A DNA stretch of 64,000 nt from Nilaparvata lugens (lineage: Eukaryota; Arthropoda; Insecta; Hemiptera; Delphacidae): NCBI RefSeq assembly GCF_014356525.2, contig NC_052505.1, positions 53,558,379 to 53,622,378 on the forward strand, read 5' to 3'. The notes beneath the pieces were generated by a model. It saw only the letters and a list, made by a program, of their open reading frames with translations, was not told the DNA's origin and ran no database searches. The translations under genes were made by a program, and so were the position numbers. Positions 11,375 to 24,331 of the stretch are shown one piece after another. Within the stretch, counting starts at the first letter, position 1; each line of letters opens with the position of its first letter.

Positions 11375-14208
11375 AAAAAAACGTCACAATAGGCTTCGGC
11401 ATTTTTTACTTTCGATGTTTTGATTGAGTCTTTCTTTTAAAACCCAGATGGGTTTTTTGATTTATGTTGAATATGATTAAATTGAGGATATCTTGAAACA
11501 CAACCTACTTGTTCAACAAATCTAACTACTGGACCATGGAATTTGAGTAAACTGGACTAAACATCATGAAGACACAGGAAAGTAAACTAAATACTTCTTC
11601 TAAATTTCGGTAAGCTGCATCATCAGATTTCTACATTCTCTCCAACTACATATTCTCTTCTCTTCGCAAATTAATAACTTGGAAATCTTTTGAAACGTCG
11701 AGTGAAATATTAAAGGGGTAGCGCTACTTCCTAAATTCATGAACTCTAAATTTAAATCTATATCAATCTTTTGTAATTCTGTACTTTGTAACAATCATAG
11801 TTTCTTCTCAATTTTCATATTTGTTCAGAGGAATATACATTATTTTCTTGACTCTCTCAAATTTTGAATTTTCTTAACCTGATTTCTTCCATGATATTGA
11901 GCTATTGACATGATCCGCTAACTCTGGGGTTCATTGCATTCTTTCTCTTGTTCGCAAGTAGTTTATTATTAAACTGGTTGTAAAGTTTCTACCATACTTA
12001 TCTTCTTCCCAAGTTAAGGATTGCAAATGAAAGGTTAGTAATTACGGTTGCACCTTGAAACGATTTTTGATCTCATGATAGTACATAATTTATATAATTA
12101 AATAATTCATGTGATAGAAGTTGAAACTCTTTTCAAAGAGTGATCCTCTGTAGAGTTCAGGTCAAGTGTAGAAAATTAAAATAAAAAATATGGAGGCTAT
12201 AGTAACATCAGTAGACGTCAACCAAAATTAAAATCTCGAACAATATCATTTACAAATTTTATCTCTGATTATAATTCCAATTTGGAATCGTTATCTAAGG
12301 AGATATAAGCTTAGTTGTAACGGTTTTGATGCAATGTCAACCGAAAATTGACACACGATACATCCGAACACACGATATTAATTTTTACTCCCATATCGAT
12401 AGGTAGTCAATTGAGCAGGAGCAATTTGTTCACTGTTCACTCACAAGACCGCTTTCGTATAATCGCATGAATACATGAATATTTTGCATTGGACATTGCA
12501 TTTTGAAATATAAAGAGACTGTAATTTTTGAAATGTAAATAGAATATATCAGGAAATAATATTTTTCAAAATGCTCTCATGCTTGAAATGCGTGAAGCTG
12601 ATGAAAATAATTGAAATATTTGATTGTCCCATTTTTGCTTCAAAATGGCAATATTTTTCTATCATGTCTAATCACAGTGCTCAGTATTCGTCAACACAAA
12701 GAGCGTGACATTCAAAGAACTAATACTTGAGTGGGAGCGTCACATGCGCATGCGCATCACGGTCAGGTCAAGATGGCTTTGTGTGCTTTCCAACTCATTC
12801 CTAACTTGAAAATGGTGGCATATGAATATTCAGAGAAAAATTCAGTTGAATTTCTAAAACTGATAACAAATTCACTGGAATTAATTTTCAGTGAACACCT
12901 ATGATATTACAAAATCAATGAGTAAGATTATAATGTATTACTGTTCTATAAAATTGATGTCGATACATCAAGTGTTTTCTGTGATGGTATCAGAAATTTT
13001 CACAACTCATTCTATTGATTCTACATTGAACTACCGGTAATTCGAAAACAATACTATATGAATTAGATTCATCCACAATACTTGACTATCTCATTCAACA
13101 CACGAACCTGAACCATCTTCCAGCAATCGACAAAAATTTGTCTCATTCACGACAGATTTGTCACTGATCGTGCAGAACTCCACCAACATCCTAGAATTCA
13201 TTTTTGATGGATAGTAAACCTTCAATACAGAGCTGGTGAAATCACACAAAGCGTGAGAGAAAACGAGAGAGAGTGAGTAAGAGAGAATGTGTGATATGAA
13301 AAGATAGATGGAGAAGGATAGAGCGAGTGAGTGAGTAAGAGTGATGGAGAGTATAGTTGGCGTACGACCAGTCCTGCATTGATCCAATCCTCTTAATTCA
13401 AGCTACCCCCAAGACCCCTATGGACCCCCTATGAACCTCTATCCACCCCTCACAGTCATCCCACTAACAATCCTACATCCCACATCCGTGGCTCAGTTTA
13501 TTCCACATGAATTCGAGCTCAAAAGACAGGATTTGCCACTGATTAATGGGCTCAGAGATTTCTAAACGCTAGCTCGATCGTTCGATTCTGACTAATATCG
13601 ATACATTTGTTGTTGACTGCAGACACACCATCGACAATCGCATGCAGTGGCAGCAGCAGTAATCGCGTAAACCATTTTTAGGTTAGGTCGTTCAACGGGA
13701 AGGATCACAGCAAATCGCAATCACAAGCGCTCCTCGTAGACGGTTATGATGAACTGTTGTTTGCAAAATATGATGAAGCAATCTGGGCGAATTGATTTTG
13801 TCGAGTGCTTTCAATGGCAATACTCCATCAACAACACAAATAGGATCTGTCTCGGTTCCTAGTATGAAAATTACTGTTTACATTTTGATACTCTTGTCTA
13901 TCAATATATTGAACTGCTGAGTTACCGTGCCAACACATAGTGAGGGAGGAAAGGGTGTTCAGCCATGATGCACACTGCATAATTAAAATTCTAGATGTTG
14001 AATTTGAAAAGTTGCTTTATTGGGCTCAGAGTGATTGGGCTTTTTGTGGTACACTGTTATTCTTGTCCATGAATAGATTAAACTGATGATTCACACTTTT
14101 TCCCTTAGTATTCTATTGATAATGGAAATCAATTTCCAATGAGAAAACTCTCCAATAGGTTAACTGATAAAGTAAATAGTAGTAAGTTCTCAAGACAGGG
14201 TAAATGGC
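11375..14208. other. Intergenic DNA with a promoter-like motif and GAGT microsatellite
   Basis: No coding region is supportable. The stretch contains the NRF-1-type palindrome annotated separately at 12745-12756. Between 13250 and 13350 it holds a degenerate purine microsatellite of GAGA/GAGTGAGTAAG words. The rest is AT-rich sequence without recognisable structure. Confidence 0.35.
12745..12779. promoter_or_regulatory. NRF-1-type palindrome with nearby YY1/Pho-like word
   Basis: TGCGCATGCGCA at 12745-12756 is a perfect palindrome that matches the animal NRF-1/Ewg consensus. CAAGATGGCTT at 12769-12779 resembles a YY1/Pho site. Such pairs are common in housekeeping promoters of animals, but no coding exon can be recognised nearby. 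The call rests on motif match alone. Confidence 0.3.
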
Positions 14209-14345
14209 TTGCCGTTTACTTTTCGATATCTCGCTGACACAACATGTTAGAACAAGATTCACTCTAATGGACAGTATTAGATGAGACTGTGGCTAATAAA
14301 TGCGCAAGGTCTACTGTTCAAAGAACTACCAGCTCAATAAGTATA
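14209..14345. repeat. Short dispersed repeat, family 1, copy 1
   Basis: The segment from the words ATATCTCGCTGACAC through GGTCTACTGTTCAAAG matches 44665-44780 with mismatches. Its last 40 bases also match 43207-43247. The shared core describes a phrase like AAGGTCTACTGTTCACAGAA. It is non-coding and its element class is unknown. Confidence 0.5.
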
Positions 14346-17158
14346 AATATAATCAAGGGAGGAAATATACATGAGACCACCTCATCAGGATGAGAGCATT
14401 ACTGGAGGCTATCTTTATTCTTCCTCAAGGATTCATTAGCAATTTTATTAGACCTATTCTTGTTGTAGTGAAGAGTGGAGTCTGAGATGAGATTTTCGGA
14501 TATCAGGGTTTTAGGGCCTGACCTCATAGAGAACCATCTTCGATCTAAGATACTATAAGCATCCATATCTTGGAAATATTATTTCTGAATTTATATCCTT
14601 CTAATGAATTCTGATTGCAGATCGCTCTCTGTGTGGCTGGGCCTCATGTGTTACCGGTGGGAGAACATGACCAGACGCATCCTGTAGGGGCAACCAGTTC
14701 CTCGGTCGTCTGAATCCTCTTTTTACTTCCATGTTGGACAATGACTTTATCGCTATTTGGTGCTCTGTTTCTTTTTTGATCTGCAATCATTCTCCCATTA
14801 TATTATAAAAAAATTTGGATTTGAAACTGTACCACGCGCTGCTCGGTTGAGGAAGGGAACTCAGTTCTCGAAAATTTCCGTTCCTAATGTAAGTTTTCAA
14901 GTGTTTTCAATCTATTTATGTCTTGTGACTCCTATTTTAATATATATGCATATACAATTATAGGCCAATACAAAAATGAAAAACATTTGAAGAGTCAATA
15001 ACCTCTTTGGCCCATGTAGTTGGGAGACATTGCTGTGACCGGCCTGCAAAATCTGAACTTCAAATTGAGAGTTAAAAATCCACTCATAATGTAATGCACA
15101 ATAACACTTTCATTTTGAGGTAGGAATACATTCGTTATATTGCCTTTGAAATTCCTTCATAAAAAATTCACTTCCAAAATAAATTTGTTCTTAAACCTTT
15201 AGAAGTATTTGAGTATTTGACACATATAAGACATAAAACTTGTCCAAAATACTGTGTATTCTCTTTGTCCACCTTAACTTTCCACAGTGTTGCATTTTTC
15301 TTCATTTTCTGGTTCTCCACTCTTCTACCATTTTTCCTTCAACTCCTTCTACCCTTATTTAATCCTCTCATTCTTCTATTTCTGGTCTCTCTTTTCCTTG
15401 AAGGTGTTATACAGTCTGAGTATTATGGTTGTATTTTTGAATAGTATAGGTTCCTTTGAACCTGTAATGCTAATAGCTATCAAACAATCAATCGCACTCT
15501 CATTTGTTATATATTTTTCCTTCCTCATTCTCTCCTCTCTCCTTTACTTGTCACTTCCTGTCTAGCCTTATTTATATATGTCTTTCTTCTAATCCTCTTT
15601 CTTTATAAATATCTTAATTACAATATTGTCTACTTCTTCTCAGTATTATTCTTCCCTCTTCATTCACATTCTTCTCACTTCTCATTCTCATAATCACTTG
15701 CATTTGCCAGCAATCCCTACCTCACTCTCTTTATCTGCTACGCTCTGCTTCCTCCACTTACACACAAGCATAGAGTCGCATACGCACGCACAAGCATCGA
15801 TCAGCGGATTAGCTGAGAAGCTATTCTGGGAGCAAAATTGAATTTAAAATAATTTGAAACATTCAAATGCTAAATGGGAAGCGAAGAAGGGATGACTCTG
15901 GAAGCGGATGTTTGGAGAGGATCCTGATGAGGGAGGTCGAGAAGGCTGAGAGGCCACTTCTGAACTGTAAAATCGAATTACTGCGATCCTCTCTCCGAGC
16001 CGAATAGGAGTAGTAGTCTCGAGCATTGAGCGCTCATATTTAAGCCGCTGTCGAATCTACTCGTACTGCTGGAACGACGTTTTTTCACTTGCTGAAAGGA
16101 GGACAGCTTCCATACCGATCTCGGATCTTTTACATTCGGAACTCTTTGACAACGAGCCAGTGTAGTAGTGAAGGAATTAAAATATAGGAAACTAAAACCT
16201 TGGATAAGAGGTTAAGGGGATGAAATGAAGGATCGAAGGGACATCATGATTGAATGATTGAGAAATTAATGAAAGAGGGAGTAGGGTTTGAGGTGTAAAG
16301 TGTGGGGAATGAGAGTAATAGAGGAAGCGAGTAAATAGAGCAATATTAGAGATGGTGATAGATTTAAATAACTCAGGAAAGACTTGTGGTGGGGAAAGAG
16401 GGGTGGGCATTAAAGGTTTATAAGAGAGAGCATAAACTCGAAAAAATTTTGGGAAAATTTGAAAATTACCACGTGAAAAAAGTTGTGATGTACACAAGGA
16501 GAGAATTGGCGTTTTGAAGAACATCGATGTACTTCTGTAGAGAAGTGAATAAATCAGGGGAATGAGAAAATTCAAGAGATTTCTCTTTCCAATAATCCTC
16601 TCAGTATTAGATTTCTACTGATATCTTTCAAGTTATTGGCGTTAAAAATATTATATATTTCAGTGTGAATACATTTTACTGGTCATTTTTCTGTTGCCAA
16701 TTTCATGTAGAATCTATGGTTTTCAGCTGTTACACCTTTCTTTTAACACTCATATTTCATGGAGTATACAGAAAATCAATATCATGAGACAGAGAAGGTA
16801 CTATAGGATAGGATATTATTCTCATCATCTCCTGATCAAATCAATATACATGAATAACAAAATAGATGAAACAGAAAATACGAGGGGGAAGATAGAGCGA
16901 TGATTTGTAGGTAGGCTACAGAGAGTGAAGAAGTAGAGAAAATAAGCAAAAAGCAGTGAGTGATAGCCTCTTTTTTGAAGAAAAGGCTTGCTAAGTGATA
17001 AGTACAGTGCTGTATAGTTGGAGCACTGAGTGGTAAGTACAGGTCTGGTGTGTGAGGATTGAAAACGTTGTCATCCCGAGCGTGAACTGACTAAGTTTTT
17101 TGGCGCGAAAAAAGAATTTGAATTAGGAGTGATAAATGGTTGCTAGAAGTGACAAACA
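14346..17158. other. Intergenic DNA with pyrimidine- and purine-rich blocks
   Basis: No gene is supportable. The + strand is pyrimidine-rich at about 15280-15770 and purine-rich at about 16195-16575. Open frames over both are compositional artefacts. A small frame at 14601-14786 (minus) lies in GC-richer sequence but has no recognisable domain. Confidence 0.35.
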
Positions 17159-17224
17159 GTGTGTGTGTGACAGAAAGAGAGAGACTAAGAGAGAGAGAGA
17201 GAGTGAGAGAGAGAGAGAGAGAGT
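17159..17224. repeat. GT then GA microsatellite
   Basis: A short GT run passes into an interrupted (GA)n array of about 50 bases. It is simple-sequence DNA. Confidence 0.85.
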
Positions 17225-19019
17225 TGGTTAAATATAGAGGAAGAAAGGGAGTGGAACGACTTTATGCTGGTACAGGACTGTGAGTGGACTATGTGGGTTG
17301 GAACACGTTGAAAAACGTGTAGGGATTGTGTAGGGAAAACATGGATTTTCATTGAATTTAAAATACAGAATAAGTTGGTGTCATTCCAGTACAGGGTTTG
17401 GTTGGTAAAAAACAAATCAAGATGGGTGGCTGTTGAATGTTCCTATCTATTGCTTGGAATTAAATTGATTTCACTTTTCAATATAATTTTGAAAGCTTCA
17501 TTATTTGGATGTCAATCGAACCTGGAAATATATTTTATTGTTAGTTGGAGGGCTTCATAAATTTGAATCGCAGTGTGTTATGGTGTGGACTGCAACCATT
17601 CATATGTGGTGCGGTATTTTTGATATTTATAAGAGCGGTTGCTAAAATCCCTATTTTGCAAATAAATTCGCAAAAAGTTAAGGCCGTCCGGCTCGCAAAT
17701 ATGCTGGGTTCAGACCGCAGCTCTAGCTCAGTGGTAGACGCATGAATTTTACAAATATAATTAATCACCACAAGGTTCAATGATTTGTGATTGATAATTC
17801 TTACCGCTGCTTCCGTGAAGTTCTGGAAGAATACCAATAAGGAAATCAAAAAGATAGTTGGTGACTGATTACCAGTAACCATGTATCCAATCGAGAATAA
17901 TGAAGACCAACTATGGTTTTTTCTAGTTGATTTTTAAAACGCTTGTCATGAATACAGGTATTCACCAATTTACCCTTCTGAAATTCCTTGGAACTTACAA
18001 CGCCAGTTCTTGAAGTTCTCTGGATCCTTATATGATATACTGTGTACTTATTAATATAATTATCGGTAAGATCTTTCCTGCTGAATAGTGTGTCTATCAT
18101 CAAAGGATGATAAGTAATGAATGCTTTGAATGAGATCAATATTAATTGATTCACTGATTTTATAATTCTCACAAGGTTTAATAGCATTCACAGTTGTGAG
18201 CTTTAAAAATAGATATGTATATTCAATACTGATACTTGGACTTCAAGTCAATTCAGAATTCTACAACTTAAAACCTGTTCGGTCTGTAGATTTAACAGGA
18301 CATGCTTTGATCAATGAGCAAATAGTAATTAATAGAAATAACAATTTAAAAATCTCAGGGTTTTTGAGTTCGTGCCATGCATGGAAATAAGATTCCTACA
18401 TAAATCAAGTAAATTCATAAAATGTTCCTATAAACTATATGATAGCATTCAACACGTTGCGAATTTCTTAAACTTGAATAAATTTATACAGCGCTTTGAT
18501 CAATTCCCCAATTCACTGCTAAAGGCCTTCTTAAAATGAGCTCATTTAAGACAAATTCTGCACACTCACGAAGTTGGCAGGACTGGGCTGCCTATGAATT
18601 GTCTTGGTTTTGTTGCTCCGTATTTTTTGAAGTTTTTAAAGTATTTAACTAAGTATTAAGAATTAGTTACTGTCGAGTGAATTGTGAGTGTCTGATCTAC
18701 CTGAGAAGCGTATCCAACATAGTCCAACTTCTTGTGTGCTGCCGGCGTTTGAGAGGTAAATTGCACAACTGCCACGGTTTTGGAGTTGAATCTTCCATTT
18801 TTAAAACCAGTGTTTGCATGAAACTCTAACGTGAAAAGAACAACAACTGAATCTGTCAAGTGAGTAAGGAGTGGTAACCTCAGTTGATAGATAACGTGAA
18901 CCCATGCTGGCTGTTATCGCTTGTTAAGGTAGGCCTATTCTTTCTCAGTCAGCTGACTTGACTCCGTTTTTGTTTACCGGTATCCATGACGATAACTGAT
19001 CTCGTATCCAATCCCAGGT
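17225..19019. other. Unannotated DNA containing a tRNA-like head
   Basis: Apart from the tRNA-like segment at 17717-17790, I see no feature I can support. Short open frames on both strands overlap each other and have no recognisable domain. Confidence 0.3.
17717..17790 (+). other. tRNA-like sequence, possible SINE head or tRNA pseudogene
   Basis: TAGCTCAGTGGTAGA is a textbook internal A box. About 50 bases on, GGTTCAATGA resembles a B box and is flanked by CACAA/TTGTG, which can pair as a T-arm stem. The distance between boxes is longer than in a normal tRNA, the loop is enlarged, and no clean acceptor stem is visible. It is therefore not a functional tRNA. A degraded tRNA or a tRNA-derived SINE head is possible. 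Confidence 0.25.
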
Positions 19020-19223
19020 TGTAACGTTCGACCCTCTGGAAAGGGCGGGGTAATTGAGTGCTGTCCAGCTATAGCCTAACTCTGCCCCGTTAGGTCGGCA
19101 GCTCATCCCTGGGTAGGACTATTACGAGACTTGTGATTATTATTATTAACTTTCACGACGAAATGACACACTCCGATCCTATAACGAAGCAGCAGACACC
19201 TAGTCCGCGAATTTCAACTTAAA

Positions 19224-20847
19224 ATGAAGCTTCTAGAGACAAATGATAGAAAAACATTGATAGACAAAGGTCACAGTGTTAGAAAGAATGTGGATAAACA
19301 AGCAATTAATAAAACACCAAAAAATAATAATATAGTTCATGACATAGGAGTAAACACTAAAAATACAATTAATTTGGTCACTTCCATGCTAAACAACGAA
19401 TGGGTGACTGATGAGGTTCTCCAAATCTATTTCAGCGCAATGAATAATTCTATCAACAATAGACTCTCTATATGTATATTAAATCCAGTTAGTGTCACCA
19501 TTGAAATTAGAGTACCAAGAATACATATATTTATATATCAATGATGCTAAGAGCACTGAATTGAAAGAGGAAGGCTGCCATTGGAGTCTTGTAGTTTATG
19601 TTAGGGCTCTCAATGAATACGTCTATTTCGATTCGATTGGAAAACACAATTTGAAAGATGCATCTATAGTGACAAAGAAATTGGCTAAATATATTAACGT
19701 TGATTCTAATATGAACATTCCTTTATTGCCTAAATTAACTCCTCAGCAAAGTAACACGGTGGATTGTGGTGTTTATGTGGTCTTAATGACGGAAACAATC
19801 ATCTCGAGAATACTCAGAGCTGAATTCGGATTTTTCGATGAAAACATTCTCACATTACCCACTTTTACTGATCTCGAAATATGGACAAAACGTGCACAAG
19901 TTGCTTCTACATTGTATACTTATGACACATCAGTTTATTCGGTGAAAAAAATTATGGATATGCTGCTAAGAAGACGCAACGAATCAGTTAATAATGAACA
20001 CAATAATATGGAGTTAATTGGAAGAATGGATAGTAAAATAAAGACTTTGGAAGATGAAATTCAGCGGTACACTAGACAATTGCATGAACAGGATATAAAA
20101 TTACAGAAATTGAAAGGTGAAATGGATGTGCGAGACAATAGTGATGAAACTAGTGTCAAAGAAATCGAAGAAGTTGATTGGGAAACGAATCCATGGAAAC
20201 GAACATCAAGCATAAGAAACAATGTTCAAACACTGTTAGAAGCAAATAAGGCTGGAAACAAGTTTAAACAAGTTAGAGTAAGGTGTTTCTCTGACAGTCA
20301 GGGAAGACAGGTCACAAATAGGATCAGGTCAAAGAGTAATTATGAAGTGTTTAATATGATGAAGCCAGGGGCGAAATTTGAAAGAGTCTCAGAGGAGAGT
20401 GAAAGTATGTGCTCTGATATGGGTAATGGAGACCTCGCTGTGTTTATCGCCGGAACAAACGATGTGGCATGTAACGAATCTAATCGTCTGATTCAATCGT
20501 GTAAGCAGAGACTCACAAATATGCGCCACACCAATGTATTAATCTTCTCAGTTCCACATAGATATGATCTACCGAGATGGTCATGTGTGTACAAGGAGAT
20601 TAAAAGAGCTAATGAACGCTTGGAAAAAATAACCAAACACTTCTCCAATGTGTGTTTCTCAGATTTAAGTTCTTTAGGGCCAAGATTTCATACATCACAC
20701 GGTCTTCACTTGAACTATCTGGGGAAAAAAATCATTGCCGATACCATATTGAACACCGCATCGAGAATCACGGAAGCCATGGAGTCACCTAACCAGCCAA
20801 TCCCTTTAGGACAACAGAGTGAAAACGACAGCATTTTTTTAGACTAA
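19224..20847 (+). pseudogene. LINE ORF1: Ulp1-like cysteine protease + coiled coil + SGNH hydrolase, one frameshift
   Basis: An upstream frame (19224-19544, ATG start) carries an NEWVTDEVLQIYF phrase typical of the start of a C48/Ulp1 fold. After a one-base shift near 19485-19495 the protein continues in a 451-codon frame that opens without an ATG. Counting from GTG at 19492, this frame has the protease residues His30 (HW), Asp47 and Gln86 followed by DCG with Cys92. A coiled-coil-like stretch lies at about 168-215. An SGNH hydrolase follows, with SDS (Ser269), GTND (321-324) and a C-terminal HGLHLN (His403/His406). SGNH-type ORF1 proteins are known in CR1-group LINEs. Ulp1-type proteases cleave ubiquitin-like modifiers or themselves serve in protein processing. 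The role of both together here is unknown. All catalytic residues appear intact, and only the frameshift breaks it. Confidence 0.75.
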
Positions 20848-20880
20848 ACGGCTCAACTACTGACCTTCCAGGACTTCAAG

Positions 20881-23800
20881 ATGCAATGCGAAAGCAACAG
20901 TGAATAATAGTTATATAAGAACTCAAATTGAGGGTTGCCAGAGCACTGAAGTGAACATAATTTCATGGAACTGCCAGGGTTTAATGAATAAAATCAATTA
21001 CCTAGAAGTAATCGCTCTTGAAAATAAATCTGACATGTTAGCACTAAATGAGCACTGGATGAGTGATGACGAAATTGTCAATATTGGCTTCGAAAATTTT
21101 GAATTAGGATCATACTTCTGCAGATCCAATAGAATTCATGGTGGGGCTGCTATTTTCATTGAAAATAAGTTAGAGTTTATTTTTATTTTTTTATTTTATT
21201 TATTTATTGTATAAAATACTATAATCATAATACAATTATGACATTGGAGGAAAAACTAGGCTAAGCCTGTACTATTTCTCTCCAAAAATTTTGATAAAAT
21301 GTTAATGTTGTCCAAAAGATAAGGTTATATAGCCACACTCTGCTTCGTCACTTGATTTTCGGTCCAGAAATGATGATTTAAAATTTTGAATTTTGAAGGT
21401 TGATTTTATACTCTAAATGAATCACAATAAATTAAAAACTTCAGAAATATTGCACTTATTTGAAAAATTTGAATACAAAATCAGAAACCTACTCACTATT
21501 TGTTATTCACAGCTCTAAAATATATTTAGACTGAGTTTAATGTGATCCATAAAATTAGAAATATGACTGTGGAATTGGTGTGTGAGGGTTGTGCAATCAA
21601 AGTACCTGAATTGAATATAATCTACATGTCATTATATAGACCCTTTAACATAGATAGTACAATCTTTGATAATATTCTAGTCATACTTAATGACATGTTT
21701 AGCTATCTGTTTACTTTTAAAAAATTCATTGTTATTCTATGTGCTGATTTCAATGTTAATTTTAATCAAGAATCTAGTCAAAGAGATGATCTTCTCAATT
21801 TACTAAATAGCTTTAATATATGCAAATAACAACAAATGAGATAACAAGACCTAGTGCAACTGGTGGCTCTTGCATTGACAATATTGCTACTGACATTCAT
21901 TTTAGTAGATGGGAAAGTAAAATAATAAACACAATTTTCTCAGATCATTTCGCTATTGGGCTGTCAATAAAACTGGAAAATACAATAAATTATGACAAGA
22001 ATAAGAATATTATTTTAAACACAAATAATAAGTGTGAAGGTTTAAAGACTAAAACAATGGGTAGGAAGTTTGGGAAGTCCCAAGTTCAGCGCTTTATAAA
22101 TGATCTAGATAAATTGGATTGGACTGAACTTCATCAGAGTCCTGTAGAAAACAAATTTTCATACTTTTACAATTTGCTCAAATATTATTTTGATCTTCAC
22201 TTTCCGTTTGGTAGGATAGTAAGAGCGAAACAATGTAGTAATAAGTGGATTGATAATGAGATTGTCGACGAACATAAAAGGCTAATTGAAATGCATCAGC
22301 GATACAGGAAAGACTAAAGTAATATAAACTTAAAGAAAACTATAAAAGCACATAAAAAGCATCTAAGAAGAATTATCCTGTACAAAAAAAAAATTATATT
22401 TACTCAAAAATAAAAAAATCAACAAATGTAAACAGAACAATATGGCAAATAGCTAACAATGAAACAACAAACAAAAAGGACAAGAAAGTTATTAAAAATA
22501 TTGTACTTAAAGAGAATGGTATAGACATAGATGATTCGTATAAAATTTCAAACATACTTAACAATGATTTTGTAAGGATGGTTGACACTCATGTCATCCC
22601 TTATCTAACCAAAAGTGACGTAACAGATGAGAAAAGTGAAAAATTTACAAAATTATCATTTAGACGTGAAACAATTGAAGAGAAGGACTTAAGTAAAATA
22701 ATAGATTCGATAAAACCAAAGTGGTCAGCCGGCTATGATGACATACCAATAAAAATAATCAAGGATGCTAAGTCATCACACATCAAACCTCTTTTGCACG
22801 TAATCAATGCCTCAATTATAACTGGAGTGTACCCAAACGAATTAAAAATATCAAAAGTAATACCAGCATATAAGAAAGGAGATCCATCTGACCCTCTCAA
22901 CTACAGACCTTTGGCCATCCAACCTGTCCTATCTAAAATATTTGAAAAGTGTGTACTAGTTCAGTTAATTGATTATTTTGAAACTAATGGTATACTTGAC
23001 AAAGAACAACATGGCTATAGAAGAAACAGGTCAACCATTACTGCTTTGATAGAGTTCATAGAAAACATTTTAGAAAACTTAGATGAGGGATTAAATACTG
23101 TAGGAGCATTCCTGGATCTAACCAAAGCATTTGACAGTGTGAATCATAAATTATTATCAAATAAACTTCAAAATTACGGAATTAGAGGTGAAGAGCTTAG
23201 CTGGATCAAGTCATATCTAGAAGGACGGCAACAGTATGTAAATATAAAGTATACAAGCAATAAAAATCAGTACAATATTGGATCAAACTTAAAATGTAAT
23301 AACTATTCTGTACCACAAGGATCGGTGTTAGGTCCATTTTTGTTTCTGTGCTACTTAGGGGGTTGCCTAAATATATGTGCGATTTAGTTGAAAATAGTAA
23401 ATTATGCTTATACGCTGACGATATAAGTCTGTGCATTGCTGATAAGGACTGGAACACAACAGAAATTAAATGTAACAATTCTACATCATTAACTAAAAAG
23501 TACCTAAATCACAGACATCTGCTACTTAATGATAACAAAACAAATTTCCTCCATTTAACTTGTAGAAATTCAGAGGTAAAACAACTTAATTCCGTGAATA
23601 ATAAGAAAGAAATTGAATTTTTAGGTCTATATCTTGGAAACACACTTAGTTGGTCCGTTCACATTCATAAAATATGTAAAAAATTAATCTCAGGAATTTT
23701 CGCGCTGAGACGACTAGCAGAAATTTCCAACTTAGAAACGTTAAAAGCAGTGTACTTTGCAATGATCCACTCCCACATTTCATATGGAATTGAAATATAT

Positions 23801-24222
23801 GGAGGAACAAGCATCTCAAACTTAAATAAAATACTCCTATTACAAAAAGAAGCAATAAGAATAATTCTAAATCTTGATAGAGAGCAATCATGCAAGCCAT
23901 TCTTCAGTAAGTTACAGTTCATGACGGTGTACAGTCTGTACATTTATAGGACAATATTATATATAAAAACTAACGAATCTAGATTCCCAAGGCAAGTAGA
24001 TATACATAATTACAACACAAGAAATAAAAATAATTCTAAATAAAGAAACACAATAAGGAAAAATATAAACAAAGTCCAACGTACATGGGAATAAAATTTA
24101 TTGGTTGTCTCCCAGGTTGCATAAGACATGAACCTGATAGATCAAAATTTAAGGAATTGCTGAGAGCATATTTGATGGATTTATCATGCTACAGTATGAA
24201 CGAGTTTACTGTAAAAAAATGA
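20881..24222 (+). pseudogene. LINE ORF2: endonuclease + reverse transcriptase, several frameshifts and an insertion
   Basis: The endonuclease begins with INIISWNCQG-type sequence (NIISWNCQGLMNK, from about 20954), has NEHW and GGAAIFIEN, is interrupted at 21180-21532, and resumes through YRPF, CADFNVN and SDHFAIG. The next stretch (22318-22577) stays readable in shifting frames. The reverse transcriptase has the NYRPLAIQPVLSKIFEK block, motif A LDLTKAFD (Asp codon 23115-23117), PQGSVLGP and YADD (23411-23422). A one-base shift near 23350 separates PQGSVLGP from YADD. Another near 24043 leads into a C-terminal tail that ends ...SCYSMNEFTVKK at the TGA 24220-24222. The ATG at 20881 is quickly closed by a stop, so the N-terminus is also shifted. 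The endonuclease nicks target DNA and the transcriptase copies the element RNA at the nick. The catalytic motifs are kept but the gene is broken. Confidence 0.8.
21173..21539 (-). mobile_element. Nested 353-bp retroelement fragment with 7-bp target duplication
   Basis: GAGTTTA occurs at 21173-21179 and again at 21533-21539, and the bases next to each copy differ. Removing one copy plus the insert restores the endonuclease frame exactly across Leu-Glu-Phe-Asn-Val. Read on the minus strand, the insert ends in an A-rich tail (AATAAATAAATAAA type), as expected for a SINE or a 5'-truncated LINE. It has no coding capacity. Confidence 0.8.
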
Positions 24223-24331
24223 ATTTTATACAGTCACTAATTTCTCATTAGCTATAAGTTAGTTTTTAGTTTTTGACTTTTTCATGTACATTTTCATGTA
24301 TGTTTTGGAAAGAAATAAATGATTGATTGAT

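Larger units (their letters stand above)
19020..24331 (+). mobile_element. Decayed non-LTR retrotransposon (CR1/Jockey-like LINE) with Ulp1/SGNH ORF1
   Basis: The element has a GC-richer leader (about 19000-19220), ORF1 (19224-20847), ORF2 (20881-24222), a short 3' UTR and a tail of ATTG repeats after AATAAATG near 24315-24331. ORF2 contains an apurinic-type endonuclease followed by a reverse transcriptase with YADD, the arrangement of CR1/Jockey-group LINEs. Several single-base frameshifts and one nested insertion make it non-autonomous now. The 5' limit is uncertain because I could not find a target-site duplication. Confidence 0.75.

Noticed and set aside
14601..14786. 61-codon minus-strand frame in GC-richer sequence
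   Set aside because: Short, without a recognised family or splice sites, and overlapped by a plus-strand frame.
19492..19494. GTG as the true start of the 451-codon ORF1 frame
   Set aside because: The preceding frame (19224-19544) carries the N-terminal part of the same protease fold, so the GTG is just where a frameshifted frame becomes open.
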